Source: Hymenobacter cellulosilyticus (lineage in GTDB: Bacteria; Bacteroidota; Bacteroidia; Cytophagales; Hymenobacteraceae). From it: a DNA stretch of 64,000 bases. The stretch is taken from NCBI RefSeq assembly GCF_022919215.1, contig NZ_CP095046.1, positions 620,001-684,000 on the forward strand, read 5' to 3'. Below the pieces are notes generated by a model. The model was not told where the DNA came from. It ran no database searches and saw nothing but the letters and a program-made list of their open reading frames with translations. The position numbers and the translations under genes are program-made. Shown piece by piece: positions 37,777 through 46,039 of the stretch. Positions within the stretch are counted from its first letter, which is position 1. Every line of letters begins with the position of its first letter.

Positions 37777-39093
37777 TTACTTTTTCATGCTTAGGTAATC
37801 GGCGGCCAGAGTGGCCAGGGTTTTGACGCCCAGGATAAAGCCGCTTTCATCAAGGGTGAAGCCGGCCGTATGGTGGTCGGCGGTGATGTTCACGTCGCCG
37901 CCCTTGCGCATGCCGCCCACGAAGACGAACAAGCCGGGTACCTTTTCCTGGTACAGGGAAAAATCCTCGGCCCAGGTATTCACCTTCACTTCCTTCACGT
38001 TGGCGGGGCCGCCGGCCACGCGCTGGAGCGTGGGCACCATCTTGGCCGTCAGGGGCAGGTCGTTGAAGGTCACGGGCACGTAGGGCTCAATGCCGACTTC
38101 CACCGTAGCTCCGGCGCTTTCGGCAATGCCGGTGGCCGTGCGCCGGATAGCGGCCCAGATCTGTTCCTGGGCCTTTTTGTTGAACGCCCGGATGGTACCG
38201 CTCAGCTCCACATCGGCCGGAATGACGTTGTAGCGCACCCCGCCCTTGAGCGTGCCCACCGTTACCACGGCCGCATCGTCAGTCAGGTTCACCTGCCGGC
38301 TCACAATGGTTTGCAGGCCTACGATAATTTGGGCGGCCGTCACTACGGGGTCCACGCTGCTCCAGGGCCGGGCCCCGTGGGCGCCTTTGCCAATGACCTT
38401 GATGGTAAACCGGTCGGACGAAGCCATTTCGCCCCCAGGCCGGAACGACAGGTTGCCCACCTCGGTCTGGGCGTTGATGTGCAGTCCGAAAATGGCCTCG
38501 ACCTTGGGATTTTCGAGCACACCCTCCTTAATCATGAGCTTAGCCCCGCCTTCCACGCCGGGCAGGGAGCCTTCCTCGGCCGGCTGGAAAATAAACTTCA
38601 CGGTGCCGGGCAGGTCCTTTTTCACCTGACTCAGCACCTCGGCCGCGCCCATGAGCATAGCCATGTGCGCGTCGTGGCCGCAGGCGTGCATAACGCCCAC
38701 GGGCTGACCGAGGTAAGTTGTTTTGACCGTCGAGGCAAAGGGCACGCCGGAGGTTTCCGTGACGGGCAGTGCGTCCATGTCGGCGCGCAGGGCTACTACC
38801 GGGCCGGGCTTGCCGCCGCGCAGAATGCCCACCACGCCGGTGCGGCCCACGCCGGTCTGCACTTCCAGGCCCAGACTCTTGAGGTGAGCGGCCACGATGC
38901 CGGCCGTGCGCGTTTCCTCGTTGCCCAGCTCCGGGTTTTGGTGGAAGTCGCGGCGCCAGGCTATGACCTTGGCTTCTTCGGCGGCCGCCAGCTTGGCGAT
39001 GCGGGCATTGAGGGCGGCATTCTGGGCCGGGGCGGCCGGGGCAGCAGCGGGCAGCAAGCCGGCGGCAAGAATAGCAGAATAGAAGTATTTCAT
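37777..39093 (-). CDS. Exported M20 amidohydrolase B
   Basis: A 438-residue intact paralogue of the previous gene, with signal peptide FYSAILAAGLLPAAAPAAPA and the same metal-site motifs (ALRADMDALPV, HACGHDAHMAMLMG, FQPAEEG). Roughly residues 24-107 are identical to paralogue A, while the DNA differs at synonymous sites, so the copies have been under strong protein-level constraint since duplication. The substrates are probably N-acyl amino acids or peptides in the periplasm. Confidence 0.94.
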   Translation of the reverse strand: MKYFYSAILAAGLLPAAAPAAPAQNAALNARIAKLAAAEEAKVIAWRRDFHQNPELGNEETRTAGIVAAHLKSLGLEVQTGVGRTGVVGILRGGKPGPVVALRADMDALPVTETSGVPFASTVKTTYLGQPVGVMHACGHDAHMAMLMGAAEVLSQVKKDLPGTVKFIFQPAEEGSLPGVEGGAKLMIKEGVLENPKVEAIFGLHINAQTEVGNLSFRPGGEMASSDRFTIKVIGKGAHGARPWSSVDPVVTAAQIIVGLQTIVSRQVNLTDDAAVVTVGTLKGGVRYNVIPADVELSGTIRAFNKKAQEQIWAAIRRTATGIAESAGATVEVGIEPYVPVTFNDLPLTAKMVPTLQRVAGGPANVKEVKVNTWAEDFSLYQEKVPGLFVFVGGMRKGGDVNITADHHTAGFTLDESGFILGVKTLATLAADYLSMKK

Positions 39094-39166
39094 CAGTGAC
39101 CGGCAGGAAGGAAATTAGACCCCAAGGTACAATGCGGGGCCCATTTGCGGCCTAGCTGTTTTTCAC

Positions 39167-39195
39167 TTGCTGCCCCGGCCTATCCGCTACTTTTG
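39167..39195 (+). promoter_or_regulatory. Promoter of the PAP2-like gene
   Basis: TTG (39167-39169), 18 bases, then TACTTTTG (39188-39195), a good match to the Bacteroidota promoter, 25 bases before the ATG at 39221. Confidence 0.65.
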
Positions 39196-39220
39196 CATTT
39201 CTTCCGAGTTCATCCAGCAC

Positions 39221-39876
39221 ATGTCGGCTTCTTCCCCAGTTTCTGCTCCGCCGTACCCGGCTTCGCCCAGCTGGCCGCAGCTGTGGCGGCAGCCGGCTTT
39301 CCGGGCCCGCCTCCTCGGCATTGTGGGGTTGCTGCTGGCGTTGGGGCCGTTATTCCGCGGTTCTTCGCCTTCATTCAGGCCCGCCCCGGCGTGGTGCTGC
39401 CCGACCCGGTGCTGGCCTGGCTGCCGGCCCACGACGTATCCTGGCTTACGTTCGGGGCTATTTACCTGAGCATTGCCGTGGCGGTGGTGCATCTGGTGCC
39501 GCGGCCGGCGCTGCTGCTGCGGGCCTTGTGGGGCTACGGCCTGTTGCACGGGTTTCGGCTGCTCACGCTCTGGCTCCTGCCCCTAGAGCCGCCCACCGGC
39601 CTGGTTCTGCTCCACGACCCGCTGGTCGACCAGCTCTTTTACGCCTCGGCCACGCCCATTACCAAGGACCTGTTCTTCTCGGCCCACACCGCCACCGTGC
39701 TCCTGCTGGCGTTTACGGTGCAACACCGAGCCCTGCGGCGCGCCCTGCTGCTGGCCGGCGCCCTCATTGGCTTGCTCGTCCTGATTCAGCACGCCCACTA
39801 TACCTACGACGTGGTGGCGGCCCCGCTGTTTGCCGGCTTGAGTGCCTGGCTGGCCCGCCGCGTGGCCCGCTACTAA
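39221..39876 (+). CDS. PAP2-like membrane phosphatase-related protein (one apparent frameshift)
   Basis: About 218 residues after repair, with five to six hydrophobic segments. The C-terminal part has KDLFFSAHTATVLLLAF and QHAHYTYDVVAAPLFAG, the two His-containing motifs of the PAP2/sphingomyelin-synthase-like C-terminal domain, so a lipid phosphatase or phosphotransferase is suggested. The frame breaks at G-run 39343-39346; one base joins GLLLALGAVIPRFFAFIQA. It is convergent with the SDR gene downstream. Confidence 0.78.
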
Positions 39877-39883
39877 CCCACCT

Positions 39884-40668
39884 TTACTTCAGGTGCTTCT
39901 CGTAGATGTTGGCCGCAATTTTCTCGGTCAGCGCCTTGGGTACCAAACCTGTGAGCCTGGCCGACACCTTATTGAGCGCGCCGGGAATTACTTCGGCCTC
40001 CCCGGCTAGCAGGGCCGTAACGCCGAACTTGGCTACCTGCTCGGGCGTCATGGAAAGCTTGGCGGCCACTTCCTGCAGGCCCGCACTCATACCGGCCCGG
40101 TCGGCAAAGTCGGTGGTGGTGGCCCCGGGACTCAGGCAGGTCACCGACACGGAAGAGTCGCGCAGCTCGTAGCGCAGGCCCCGGGAAAAGGTAAGCAAGA
40201 ACGCCTTGCTGGCCGCGTAGAGCGTGAGCGTAGGTACCGCCTGGTAAGCCGCCGTGCTGGCAATGTTCAGCACGTAGGCCTTGGGCTGCTGCTTGAGCAA
40301 AGGCATAAGCTGGTGCGTCAGCTCCACGGGCAGCAGCATATTGAGTTGCAGCATATTTTGCTGGGCGGCCAGGGGCAAATCCTCGAACCGCCCCACAGGC
40401 CGTAGCCGGCATTGTTTACCAGCACTGCCAGCTCGCTGGTTTGCTCCCGCACCCAGGCAGCCAGCTGCAAAGCTGCGCCGGGCTCGGCCAGGTCCAGGGC
40501 CAGAAACCGGGCCTCCACGCCGGGCAGCCGGCTTAGCTCAGCGGCTACCTGGGCAAGCTGATCGGCGCTGCGGGCCGTGAGCAGCAGGCTGTAGCCGCGC
40601 CCGGCCAGCTCGGCGGCCAGGGCCCGACCGATTCCGCGGGAAGCACCGGTAATGAGAGCGTAGGGCAT
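39884..40668 (-). CDS. SDR family oxidoreductase (one apparent frameshift)
   Basis: About 261 residues after repair. ALITGASRGIGRALAAELAG is the cofactor loop, LVNNAGYG the structural motif and LYAASKAFLLTFS the YxxxK motif. CLSPGATTTDF is typical of the DltE/YqjQ-like SDR group. The frame breaks at C-run 40391-40394; one base joins GLWGRFEDLPL. The substrate is unknown. Confidence 0.88.
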
Positions 40669-40696
40669 AAGGTGAAGTTGTGAAATGGTGAACTTG

Positions 40697-40862
40697 TGTC
40701 ATTGCGAGGCCAAAGGCCGAAGTAATCCGTCCTCTGAAATGTACGCGGCGGCTTGCTGTGATAAGCCCTTTCTAGCTGTTACGAGTAAAGGCTTTCTGGT
40801 TATAAGGACGGGACTACCTTCGCAGAGCACGGATTGCTTCGGCCTTTGGCCTCGCAATGACA
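40697..40862. repeat. Stem-loop intergenic repeat, type 1 copy B
   Basis: A 166-base element with the same left arm as the copy at 35344 (TGTCATTGCGAGGCC...CCGTCCTCTGAAATGT), extended by an AAAGGCC insertion, and a matching right arm ending GGCCTCGCAATGACA. The inner part again holds GCCCTTTCT and AAAGGCTTTCTGG. It lies upstream of the SDR and downstream of the dioxygenase gene. Confidence 0.85.
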
Positions 40863-40877
40863 CGTTGATTTACGAGC

Positions 40878-41692
40878 CTACTTCACCAGGTGCAGGAAGC
40901 GCAGGTAGAAGGGCGTGGGGCTGTCGGCTTGCTTGGGCTCGTACTTGCCGGCAATGATGGGCACGTACATCACCCGGCGGCGGGAAGCGGCGCCCACCAG
41001 CGGCGACTGGGCCACGCGGTGCCACATGCGCCCGTCGTGCACGGTCAGGTCGCCGGGCTCGGTCTCGACGGCCAGCTCCTGGGGTCGGCCGAGAGGTCCT
41101 TGAAGTACTTCTTGCGGAAGATCATCTCGCGCAGGGGCTGCCGGTGGGTGCCGGGCAGAATGCGCAGGCCGCCGTTGGTGGCCGGCGTGCCGTCCAGGTG
41201 CACGCCCACGTTGAGCATAGGCCCGATGCGGCGGCCGTAGAAAATGTCGCGCAACGAATCGGTGTGCCAGCCCATCTGGCTGAACTCGCTGCCGGGCACG
41301 TTCACGTAGTGGTTGATAACCAGACCGTTCTTCTCGTCTTCCCCAATCCGCTCATTCTTGGCTTCAAGCAGCGGAAACAGGGCCGGGAAGCGGGCATCCT
41401 GCAAGAACTCGTGCAGCTCGGGGCTGTGCTGGGAGGCAAAGGCAAAGCGCTGCACAATGCGGGAGCCGTCTACGTCGTGGCCGTACTTGATGGGCACGCC
41501 ATTCACCTTTTCCACTCCCTCGGCCAGCCAGCGGGCCTGAATGGCCTCAGTAGCGGCCAGAATATGAGCTACCTGCTCGGGCGAAATAAAGCCCCGGAAG
41601 TGCAGAAAGCCGTGCTGTTGAAAGAATTCCCGCTGCTCAGCCGTTAGCGTCTGGCCCAGGGTGAAGCGCGGATAGGTAGGGGTTAAATCCAT
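40878..41692 (-). CDS. Phytanoyl-CoA dioxygenase family protein (one apparent frameshift)
   Basis: About 271 residues after repair. It is an Fe(II)/2-oxoglutarate oxygenase: HGFLHFRGFISPEQVAHILA at the start, the Fe ligands in MGWHTDS (His, Asp) and the distal His in HDGRMWHRVAQSP, then SRRRVMYVPIIAGKY with the arginines that bind 2-oxoglutarate. The frame breaks at G-run 41081-41084; one base joins SADPQELAVETEPGD. The substrate could be a fatty acyl-CoA or a small hydrophobic acid. The start at 41692 has a TACCTTTG promoter element upstream. Confidence 0.88.
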
Positions 41693-41728
41693 AGCAGTAA
41701 AGCAGCGAATACCTGGTAAGTAGCGGGA

Positions 41729-41736
41729 CAAAGGTA
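41729..41736 (-). promoter_or_regulatory. Candidate -7 element of the dioxygenase gene
   Basis: The minus strand reads TACCTTTG, a perfect -7 match 36 bases before the ATG at 41692. Confidence 0.5.
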
Positions 41737-41903
41737 CGAAACCCCGGTGCCGCCGCCACTGCCCAGCGTGAAAACAGCGCCGGACCCAGCTGGAACCGGG
41801 CCGCTGTTTCAGCCGGCGGGCCCGGGCAAGGTGGCCCATCGGCGGTGAAGGCCCGGTGAAGCCCGGGTTTCTGATTCAGGGTCAGCCTTGTATCTTAGCC
41901 GCA

Positions 41904-42704
41904 ATGTCTGGCCTCCTTCGCTTTCTTTCCGTCCCCAAATCAGCGGCTTTGCTGGCCCTGACCCTGTTGCTGACGGCCTCTAGTCCGGCCCAGACCACCT
42001 CGGCCCGCCTGATTCCGTTTCGGCAAGGCGCCAAGTGGGGCTACGCCGACCAGCACCGCCGCCTGGTGCTGCCTCTGCTCTACGACGAGGCCGGGCCCTT
42101 CGTGCAGGAGCTGGCCTGGGTGCGCATCGGGCCGCTGTATGGCTACATCGACGGGGGCGGCAACCCCGTAACGCCGGTACACTTTACCAAGGCGGGCACC
42201 TTTGCGCGCAACCGGGCCACGGTGGAACTCAACGGCGAAACCTTTCAGATTGACGGCAGCGGCCGCCGCCTGACCACCCCGCCCGAGCCCGAACCCGAAA
42301 CCGAATTTCTGACCCAGGGCGACCTGACCCGGCAAAATGGCAAGGTGGGCTTCCGCTTTACCGTGGGTCAGGCCGTGGTGCCCAATGTGTACGACGAGAT
42401 TCTGGAAGACTACAACGGCCTGCTCTTCGTGCGCCAGGGCGCCAAGTGGGGCGTTATCAACAACAAGGGCAAGCTGACATTACCGCTGGAGTACGACGCC
42501 ATCCGGGCCGTGGAGGCCAACAACTTCGTGCTCCCGGTGGTGGAGCAACAGGGCCGCTTTGGCTACCTGGCCGAGGACGGCAGCCTGCTCGTGCCGCCCA
42601 AGTACCGAGCCGCCGAGCCCTTCGTGGCCAACGTGGCCCGCGTGACTACCCAAGACGGCCGCACCGGCTACATCGACAGCCGCGGCCGGGAATATTTCGA
42701 CTAG
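41904..42704 (+). CDS. WG-repeat exported protein
   Basis: A 266-residue protein. The start at 41904 gives the signal peptide LLRFLSVPKSAALLALTLLL. The rest has WG (KWG/FGY) beta repeats: RQGAKWGYADQHRRLVLPLL, LYGYIDGGGNPVTPV, RQGAKWGVINNKGKLTLPLE, RFGYLAEDGSLLVPPKY and RTGYIDSRGREYFD. WG-repeat proteins are common in Bacteroidota and have no defined activity. Confidence 0.92.
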   Translation: MSGLLRFLSVPKSAALLALTLLLTASSPAQTTSARLIPFRQGAKWGYADQHRRLVLPLLYDEAGPFVQELAWVRIGPLYGYIDGGGNPVTPVHFTKAGTFARNRATVELNGETFQIDGSGRRLTTPPEPEPETEFLTQGDLTRQNGKVGFRFTVGQAVVPNVYDEILEDYNGLLFVRQGAKWGVINNKGKLTLPLEYDAIRAVEANNFVLPVVEQQGRFGYLAEDGSLLVPPKYRAAEPFVANVARVTTQDGRTGYIDSRGREYFD

Positions 42705-43021
42705 CCGCGCGGGTGAAGGGCCTTTGCCGCCCCGCCTGGAAGCTGTTGCCACCGGTGGCAAAGGCATTGGGAAGCGCCGGGATACGTCTTGCACCGGTGC
42801 AAGGTACTTCACGGAGAGGCTTTGACCATCCTGCACCGGTGCAAGCCGCTTGCCGGGGAGGCTTTGGGCATCCTGCACCGGTGCAAGCCGCTTGCCGGGG
42901 CCTCGGCAAGCACCTTGCACCGGTGCAGGATGCAATAAATGCCCGAGAAACGTATCTTCCTGATATAGGTAAAGCCCGCGGCTACGTTGTCAGCTTACCT
43001 GCTCTACTCCTGCCTACACCT
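42705..43021. other. Non-coding gap holding the phased palindrome array
   Basis: A 317-base gap between the WG-repeat gene and the first TonB-C gene. Apart from the 42-bp array described separately, the last 95 bases (42928-43021) are AT-richer and probably include the promoter of the five-gene cluster. Both strands are open through the array because the 42-bp period keeps the frame, but no start or homologous protein supports translation. Confidence 0.7.
42746..42927. repeat. Array of five palindromes centred exactly 42 bp apart
   Basis: Palindrome 1 is TTGCCACCGGTGGCAA (42746-42761). Palindromes 2-5 have the core TGCACCGGTGCA at 42790-42801, 42832-42843, 42874-42885 and 42916-42927. The five centres are spaced by exactly 42 bases. 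The sequence between cores is partly conserved (GCCGCTTGCCGGGG twice). 42 bp is four helical turns, so all palindromes face one side of the DNA. It could be an array of dimeric-regulator sites or a tandem-repeat minisatellite. Confidence 0.85.
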
Positions 43022-43807
43022 ATGCTCGACTTACCCATCCTCAACGTGCGCCTGAATGCCTGCTCCGAAAGCTGGCAGCAGATGACGCCCACCGCGCAAG
43101 GCCGCCACTGCCACAGCTGCGACCGGGAAGTAATCGACTTCACCAGCGGCACTCAGGCCGACCTGAACGCCGCCCGCGCCGCCTCCCCCGATGGGCAACT
43201 GTGCGGAATGTTCCGTCGGGAGCAGGTGGCGGCCGTGACGCGGCCGCAGCTACGCCCCAAGCTGCGACGGTTTGTGGTGGCCCTAGTGCTGGTGTGTGGA
43301 TTGGGGTTGAGCAGCCAAGAGGCGTGGGCCCAGGTACGTAAGGCTCGCCCCGCTACCAAGCGTACTCCCCCTAAACAAGAGCAGGTAGAGGACCTTAACG
43401 AGGATGTTCCGGTTGAACCCCTCATAATGGGGGGTGTCGACGCTCTGGCGTTTTACTCGGAGCAGGACTTCGTCCCGGTGGCGCCCTCCGGGCCGTACAC
43501 CCATGTGGAGCAGATGCCGGAGTTTAAAGACGGTGGATGGGCAGGCCTCCTCGATTTTATACGACGTAATCAGCAATGGCCCGTTGCCGCCAGTGCTGAG
43601 GCAGAGGGGAAGGTATTCGTCAAGTTTGTCATTGATAAGACCGGCCGTATTCAGAACGCCGAGGTGCTCAAGACTCCGCACCCGACGCTGAATGCCGAGG
43701 CACTACGCATAGTGCAACTGCTTGAGGGCAGATTTGTGCCTGGTCGGCAAAACGGGCAGGCCGTGGACGTATCCTACACAATTGCTATTCCATTCATGCA
43801 CCTCTGA
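43022..43807 (+). CDS. Cys-motif/TonB-C protein 1
   Basis: A 261-residue protein with three parts. Residues 1-70 hold the cytoplasmic module LPILNVRLNAC, M-T-P-T-A-Q-G-R-H-C-H-S-C-D-R-E-V-I-D-F-T and LCGMFRREQ, with a CxxC pair and a third Cys. A single hydrophobic segment (about 85-103) follows. The last 100 residues are a TonB C-terminal domain (HVEQMPEFKDGGWAGLLDFI, GKVFVKFVIDKTGRIQNAEV, LEGRFVPGRQNGQAVDV). The likely topology is Cys module in the cytoplasm and TonB domain in the periplasm. It is first of five tandem paralogues, one base before the next. Confidence 0.85.
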   Translation: MLDLPILNVRLNACSESWQQMTPTAQGRHCHSCDREVIDFTSGTQADLNAARAASPDGQLCGMFRREQVAAVTRPQLRPKLRRFVVALVLVCGLGLSSQEAWAQVRKARPATKRTPPKQEQVEDLNEDVPVEPLIMGGVDALAFYSEQDFVPVAPSGPYTHVEQMPEFKDGGWAGLLDFIRRNQQWPVAASAEAEGKVFVKFVIDKTGRIQNAEVLKTPHPTLNAEALRIVQLLEGRFVPGRQNGQAVDVSYTIAIPFMHL

Positions 43808-43808
43808 T

Positions 43809-44633
43809 ATGCTCAGCCTGCCTATCCTCAACGTGCGCCTACGCGCTTGCCCCGCCGATTGGCAGCAAATGACGCCCACCGCGCAAGGCCGCCACTGCCA
43901 CAGCTGCGACCGGGAAGTAATCGACTTCACCAGCGGCACTCAGGCCGACCTGAACGCCGCCCGCGCCGCCGCCTCGGATGGGCACCTGTGCGGCCGGTTT
44001 CGGGCGGAGCAGCTAGCCCCCAGCCAGCCGGCCCCGCTACCCCGGCGCGTGGCGCTGCGCCCCCGACTGCGGCGGTTTCTGGTGGCTTTGGTGCTGGTAT
44101 GCGGGTTGGGGCTGACCAGTGGCGAGGCGTGGGCGCAGGTGCGTAAAGTGGCCTCGGCAGCTAGCAAGCCCAACCAAGGGAAGACACTGAGCAAAAAGAC
44201 GCTTCCGACTGCCAAGGCCTCTCAGAAAGCGCCTGCTGTTTCCACCGTGACGATAGTCAGCGGGGATGTGCAAGGCCTTGTGGCCATGGATACGCTGACA
44301 CGGATAGAGGTCGAGCCCAGAGTCTACAGCTACGTGGAGCAGATGCCGGAGTTTCCCGGAGGACGGGAAGGGATACAGTCCTTTGTGCAGAAAAACCTGC
44401 AGTGGCCGCCAAATACGGGGATGCTTGATGCGGAAGGCCGGGTGTTCGTCAACTTTATCGTGGGGGCCGACGGGAAGCTGCGCGACTTTAAGGTACTCAA
44501 AGGCCTTCACCCTCTGCTCGATGCCGAAGCACTGCGCGTGGCCCGGCTTATGGAGGGCAAATTCGTAGTCGGCCGGCAGAACGGCCGGGCCGTGAATGTG
44601 TATTATACCATTCCACTTACGTTTCAACGCTAG
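43809..44633 (+). CDS. Cys-motif/TonB-C protein 2
   Basis: A 274-residue paralogue with the same layout: LPILNVRLRACPADWQQMTP, HCHSCDREVIDFTSG, LCGRFRAEQ, a hydrophobic segment (LRRFLVALVLVCGLGL), a linker rich in Lys/Ala (KPNQGKTLSKKTLPTAKASQ) and a TonB-C domain beginning YVEQMPEFPGGREGIQSFVQ. The N-terminal 55 residues are almost identical to protein 1 at both DNA and protein level, which points to recent duplication or gene conversion. Confidence 0.85.
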   Translation: MLSLPILNVRLRACPADWQQMTPTAQGRHCHSCDREVIDFTSGTQADLNAARAAASDGHLCGRFRAEQLAPSQPAPLPRRVALRPRLRRFLVALVLVCGLGLTSGEAWAQVRKVASAASKPNQGKTLSKKTLPTAKASQKAPAVSTVTIVSGDVQGLVAMDTLTRIEVEPRVYSYVEQMPEFPGGREGIQSFVQKNLQWPPNTGMLDAEGRVFVNFIVGADGKLRDFKVLKGLHPLLDAEALRVARLMEGKFVVGRQNGRAVNVYYTIPLTFQR

Positions 44634-44637
44634 TTCT

Positions 44638-45405
44638 ATGCTCCGCCTGCCCATCCTCAACGTGCGCTTAGCCCCCTGCTCCGTGGCCCCCGAGCAGCTG
44701 ACGCCCACGGCCCAGGGTCACTTCTGCCGCAGCTGCGACCGGGAAGTCATCGACTTCACCAGCGGCACCCAGGCCGACCTGGACGCCGCCCGCGCCGCCT
44801 CCCCGGACGGGCGGCTGTGCGGGCGGTTCCGGGCGGAGCAACTAGCTACTACCCCGCGGGTGCAGCTACGGCCGAAGCTGCGCCGGTTCGTGGTGGCCCT
44901 AGTGCTGGTCTGCGGCCTGGGCCTGACATGTGGCGAAGCATGGGCGCAGCTCCAAAAAACCGAGCTGGCCACCCGGATAAAGTTCGCCACGCAGCTACAG
45001 CTCAAGACACCGGAGGAACTCAGCCCGCTGGCCTTAAGGGAGAATGAGGCGCAGCCTTTGGCCCCGCTCGGCCCCTTGCCCCAATCCCGGGCGTCAATTG
45101 TCTTCGGAGTAGTAGCAGAACAGATGCCCGAGTTTAAAGGCGGCATGGAAGGCTTGAAAGCCTACCTGAAGCGGAACCTGCACTACCCCGATAGTACGAC
45201 GGCTTCGGGCAAAGTATTCGTAGGCTTCTTGGTCACCAGAACCGGGGCTATAGCCAATGCCAGGATCCTTAAATCAGTGGATCCGTTGCTCGACGCGGAA
45301 GCCCTGCGCGTGGTGCGGCAAATGCCCGCCTGGAAGCCCGGCCGGCAGAACCGACTACCAACGGAGGTAAGCTACACACTGCCTATCACCTTCAGCCGCC
45401 AGTAA
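44638..45405 (+). CDS. Cys-motif/TonB-C protein 3
   Basis: A 255-residue paralogue. LPILNVRLAPCSVAPEQLTP, FCRSCDREVIDFTSG and LCGRFRAEQ mark the Cys module, LRRFVVALVLVCGLGL the membrane segment, and AEQMPEFKGGMEGLKAYLKR with GKVFVGFLVTRTGAIANARI the TonB-C domain. The linker (about 110-155) is different in each paralogue. It starts five bases after protein 2. Confidence 0.85.
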   Translation: MLRLPILNVRLAPCSVAPEQLTPTAQGHFCRSCDREVIDFTSGTQADLDAARAASPDGRLCGRFRAEQLATTPRVQLRPKLRRFVVALVLVCGLGLTCGEAWAQLQKTELATRIKFATQLQLKTPEELSPLALRENEAQPLAPLGPLPQSRASIVFGVVAEQMPEFKGGMEGLKAYLKRNLHYPDSTTASGKVFVGFLVTRTGAIANARILKSVDPLLDAEALRVVRQMPAWKPGRQNRLPTEVSYTLPITFSRQ

Positions 45406-45406
45406 G

Positions 45407-46027
45407 ATGCTGAATCTACCCATCCTCAACGTGCATTTAAATGTGGGGGCCAATTCGCAACTGCGGTGGTTCTTGGTGGCGTCGGTACTAGTGTATGGCT
45501 TTGGCCTGACGAGCGGAGAAGCCTGGGCTCAAGTACGGAAGACCGGGGAAGCCGCCCGTTTTGAACCGACTGAGCAGTTGCACCGCAAGAGCCTAGAAGA
45601 GCTAGGCCTGGAAGCTTTGCAGCAGGCTCCGCCATCCGCCCCAAAGGCGGAAAGGAGGAGTATACGGTTTCATCCGGAAGTCATGCCCACGCCCACAGGC
45701 GGGATAGAAAGCCTGTTTGCCTACATCCGGCAAAACCTGCGGTATCCGGCGGGTGCTACGGCAACGGGCAAAGTGTGGATTGACTTTGTGGTCACCAAGA
45801 CCGGGACCATTACCAATGCCAAGGTTATCAAAGGTCTGGACCCAACCCTCGATGCCGAGGCCCTGCGCCTGGTACAACAAATGCCCGTCTGGCACCCGGG
45901 GCAACACAATAAACAGCCGGTAGACGTAGAGTACACTTTACCCATCCGCTTCGGCCCAGAGCCCCCGCAGGAACCGACGGGCCGGGAGCTCCGCCGGCAG
46001 GCCCGGGCGCAGCGCCGTATACAGTAG
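45407..46027 (+). CDS. TonB-C protein 4, Cys module deleted
   Basis: A 206-residue paralogue that keeps the first ten residues (MLNLPILNVHLN) but then goes straight to the hydrophobic segment (LRWFLVASVLVYGFGLTSGE). The CxxC and CGRF parts have been lost by an internal deletion. The TonB-C domain (EVMPTPTGGIESLFAYIRQN, GKVWIDFVVTKTGTITNAKV) is complete, and a basic tail (RRQARAQRRIQ) follows. It starts one base after the stop of protein 3. Confidence 0.82.
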   Translation: MLNLPILNVHLNVGANSQLRWFLVASVLVYGFGLTSGEAWAQVRKTGEAARFEPTEQLHRKSLEELGLEALQQAPPSAPKAERRSIRFHPEVMPTPTGGIESLFAYIRQNLRYPAGATATGKVWIDFVVTKTGTITNAKVIKGLDPTLDAEALRLVQQMPVWHPGQHNKQPVDVEYTLPIRFGPEPPQEPTGRELRRQARAQRRIQ

Positions 46028-46039
46028 CCTCGAATAGCC

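Noticed and set aside
37870..39099. 409-codon frame opposite the second M20 gene
   Set aside because: Shadow of a conserved gene; composition is biased (His, Gly, Val) and no family is matched.
42746..42927. CRISPR array
   Set aside because: The repeat core is only 12-14 bases and palindromic, the spacers are related to each other, and there are no cas genes.
42446..43021. Upstream extension of the first TonB-C gene through the 42-bp array, and the open minus-strand frame 42480-42935 across it
   Set aside because: A 42-base period is a multiple of three, so frames stay open trivially and palindromes give the same peptide (LAPVQ) on both strands. All paralogues start at MLxLPILNV, which fixes the start at 43022.
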